Part shown: in pieces, positions 61,225-64,000 of the stretch | Numbering within the stretch: the stretch's first letter is position 1 | Layout: every line of letters begins with the position of its first letter | Assembly: GCF_030272615.1 (NCBI RefSeq) | Contig: NC_081407.1 | Span: 139,256,897-139,320,896, forward strand | Length of the DNA: 64,000 nt | Reading direction: 5' to 3' | DNA from: Cryptomeria japonica | Taxonomy: Eukaryota; Streptophyta; Pinopsida; Cupressales; Cupressaceae | Program-made: the position numbers and the translations under genes | The notes under the pieces: model-generated | Databases searched by the model: none | Told to the model about the DNA's origin: nothing | Seen by the model: the letters and a program-made list of their open reading frames with translations, nothing else

Positions 61225-61518
61225 CTCATCACTACCGGTTGAATGTCCATTAGAATACCTGCTCTATCAATCAAATCCTGTTCACCTAATCGAATCACCA
61301 CATGTGGTCACAAACATAACTTCATCTACCAGTTTTTATTGCTGCTACAAAACCGCATCATCCCATTCTTCATAAATTTCATGTACCGGTTGTCAGAATA
61401 TTATTTTGTCTGTCTTTTACCGGTTAAAGTCCTATTTGTCGGTTTTAATAAAACTCTCTACTTACCGGTTAAGCCTTACCGGTTGAACTGTAAGACTCGG
61501 ATGATTGTAGAAACATAG

Positions 61519-62895
61519 TGTTGGCATATGATGAAGTGGTGATAATGTATGTTGTCATTGATATCAATAGGTGAATCGGTATGAACTGGTATGAAGATTG
61601 GAAGTGGTTATGGTCAATCAAGATGGAGTGGACCGGTGTCGGGGTTCACTAAGTGTGACTACCAGTTGGTAGTCTCTGTTCAGCTCTAGGGTTTCTGGTT
61701 TGGCTTATGCCATGCAACCGATGACATTCTATGATGAGTTAGTTAAGAGATAAGGAAGAGATTGTGGTGCCATGTCAGCTATGTGCATGTGAAGGATTTC
61801 CTTGAGGATCTTGCACGTGAAGATCGAATGCATTGAATGTCTACCTCAGGAATGCGTGATGTTATGAGCGGTGTATGAAGAGCGTGTGATGGGTTACTGA
61901 TTTTCAGATGTGGTAAAGATCGGATGATGCAGAATGACTTGAGATCTGTTTTAGATCGGTCCATTCTATGCAATGGATCTAACGGTCAGGATTGGACCGC
62001 TTGTAATTGTAAACCTAAAATGTTTAGGGTTTAGGGTTTATGCTACCGACCTAATTGTTGTCTATATGGTCAATGATGTTTGTTATTGTTAGTGTTGGAA
62101 AATGATGTGTTTGTGTCCGCATGTTGAGACACTTGCCAAAACAGAGTGTGGAACCTGTAGAGTGTGATTGCAGAGGAGAGGAGCGAAAAAGGATCTGCCT
62201 TAGCAAATAGTGATGTTATCAAATCAAAGATTTACGTGTTGATTTCTAACCATTTCAACAGAAGGAAAATCCCTTGACGGGGTAGCTTTAACAGGCTTGT
62301 TGCAAATCCTCTAACCAGGTGACTCAAGTTCATTGAGTTCTTTAAATCCTCTAGCGAGGTAACCTTTAACAGGGTTTATAGCCATCCCTTAACCGGGTGA
62401 TCTCTAACAGGATTGGTTCCTAATAGAACTTTATTGTAAAGTCTTTAATCGGACTAGGCTCCTAACAAAGCGGATTTCTAAAGAGTTCAAAACAAGTTTG
62501 TGGGTATTCATCCCCACCGTGGTTTTTCCCATTTGGGGTTTCCACGTTAAAAAATCTGTGTTATGGGTTGTGAGTTTTCATGTGATGATTGAGTAGTTTT
62601 TTATTAAGTTAGTTATGCATGCAGTGCTAAATGATTGTGGTATTGTTGATACAACTCATGCTTGATTATATCAGGAAGTAGTCATCAAGATTTAAAGATC
62701 TGTTAAATGTTATCTGAAGTATCTGTGTTTAACCGGTATACTCATGGTTAAGTTTAGTGGTGAAGACAATCGGTCAAGTACATTGTTTTAATACGATAAA
62801 GTGTTGAGAAATTTTTTGTTTGTATTGATTCACCCCCCCCCCCCCACCCCTCTCAGTACCAGTTAGGGTATTATTTGTTCATAATTATTCTAACA
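61519..62895 (+). repeat. Solo LTR related to Copia-1
   Basis: This 1377-bp stretch begins TGTTGGCATATGATG and ends ATTATTCTAACA. Its layout matches the Copia-1 LTR (the CCCTTAACCGGGTGATC, CATCCCCACCGTGGTTTTTC and CAGTACCAGTT blocks in order) but with clear divergence, so it comes from another subfamily. No interior follows. A clean 5-bp duplication is not seen (ACATAG on the left, ACATAC on the right), and about 18 bp of element B LTR are missing here. Confidence 0.85.
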
Positions 62896-63009
62896 ACATA
62901 CAACATAGTCATCATATGACAATCTAATCTCTTTACAAAACAGACATGTACCAATTGCATCAAGCAAACAAACATTCATTACCGGTTCAGATCAAATGCC
63001 AACAATTAC

Positions 63010-63446
63010 AACAAAGAAACAAAGAGAAAAAATACACAGAGAGAAGATTGTTTTACACACGCAAACCAATATTTATTCAATCAAATGGATGGATTACATA
63101 CAAGTGCCTTGAAGATGTCTTTCTTAGATTCATCTTTCTCAAACTTACATCTTCATGCCTACCTAAAATAGTAGAGAGGTTGCCATTATATAGAATATTA
63201 CATGCATAATGTTGATGTAGTCTCTTAGAAACAACTCATAACCTCACAAGATAACAATAGTAAACTTTGCTAATAATAGAGACTACATGTTTTCTACATT
63301 ATTCACCATTTTTACAACTAACAAATAAAAAACTAATTTGTAAACTAAACTACCTAATCTAATAGTCTAAAATTAGAACTGTAGCGTGACAATGTACGGT
63401 AACATTTAGTTGAATAGTGGTGAGACTCGAGCATCATCTACCAACA
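63010..63446 (-). repeat. Element C 5' LTR, main part (first 22 bp at 10347-10368)
   Basis: This is the part of the second LTR beyond the insertion of element B. The insertion duplicated ATTAC (10364-10368 and 63005-63009). It ends CTACCAACA like the other LTR. Confidence 0.85.
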
Positions 63447-64000
63447 ATAATGAGGTATTTCATGATTATGTGATCACATTTGCTCAGTGACATTTTAGAT
63501 TTGATTATTGTGGATTCATCAAATTCTTCTTCTATCTAGTTGAAGAGGCATATAGAGGTGAGTCTGGGTGTAACTGTTCTTAAATAGTTATCAATTTGTT
63601 ATTGGTTAAAGACAGTTGGTTTGGGTCTAATTGTCTTTGACAGTTATTAATATGTTTGCAATCAGTTCTCTACAATTGAAATTAGTTGCTTTTTCCACCG
63701 ATCATCAACACATTGTTTATGTCTTATTCAAAGTATTCACTATATCATTGAATAAGATGATGGAGAGGATGTTGTGGATAATATTTGTTTCTACCAACGA
63801 GCGTTGGTGTGTAGATTTGTTGGGTTTTGGCCTTCTCTCTTTAACCTCCATCGTTAAGTGAGTGATTCCTGGAAGTTGTTGGTTGCTCATGGCATAGAGC
63901 TTTTTCCTTGTGACAAAGGCTTTTTCATTGCTTCCTCTCATGATCGTGATTTGGTCTTGGGTAAGTTATGGGCTTTGGGAGATCACTCTCTCTCTCTCTC
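63447..64000. other. Right flank of element C, no gene recognised
   Basis: One 76-codon ORF (63631-63861) has no recognisable domain. The window ends in a CT dinucleotide run. Confidence 0.5.
63983..64000 (+). repeat. CT microsatellite, cut by window end
   Basis: About nine CT units run into the end of the window. Confidence 0.85.

Overview
This is nuclear DNA of a seed plant, almost certainly a gymnosperm. No intact nuclear host gene is visible; the window is a stack of nested retrotransposons with a 15 kb block of plastid DNA (NUPT) inside. The plastid block carries chlL and chlN pieces (light-independent protochlorophyllide reductase, absent from flowering plants), an ndhB exon (ndh genes are lost in Pinaceae and gnetophytes) and an accD with a long inserted middle region of the kind known in cupressophytes. 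A non-Pinaceae conifer (Cupressaceae or Taxaceae type) is the best guess, if the NUPT came from the host's own plastid.

Layout. 1-6734: an imperfect giant inverted repeat (arms about 3.2 kb, loop about 270 bp), with an exon-like segment in each arm. 7101-7643: a tiny TRIM/SMART-type LTR element of three 135-bp LTRs and two 64-bp internal parts, flanked by a perfect 5-bp target-site duplication (TSD); each LTR contains a tRNA-like sequence. 7679-63446: element C, a non-autonomous Copia-like element on the minus strand, carrying a SINE (8946-9297) and split by element B.

10369-63004: element B (minus strand, TSD ATTAC), a non-autonomous LTR element with a gag-like zinc-knuckle ORF and a long ORF of unknown function where pol should be. 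Element B received four insertions: Copia-1 (10720-18365, + strand, TSD TTAGG) in its 3' LTR; Copia-2 (23520-29454, + strand) in its interior; a Ty3/Gypsy element (31597-61224, minus strand, TSD CTCAT) and a solo LTR (61519-62895) in its 5' LTR.

The Gypsy element has gag, protease and the integrase C-terminus but no recognisable reverse transcriptase. It also carries an antisense plant-mobile-domain (PMD) pseudogene with introns and a probable solo LTR. Between its gag and protease lies the NUPT (about 40707-55951): shuffled fragments of accD, rbcL, chlN, chlL, rpoC2, rpoC1, rpoB, ndhB, rps7, rps12, trnI-GAU and rpoC2 again. Its junctions show microhomology and a 48-bp filler copied from rpoC2.

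Relative ages follow from nesting: C is older than B, B is older than Copia-1, Copia-2, the solo LTR and Gypsy, and Gypsy is older than the NUPT. Stop codons in the old elements are mostly explained by C-to-T or G-to-A changes, while the plastid reading frames are still open, so the NUPT is recent. No gene in the window is clearly functional for the host.
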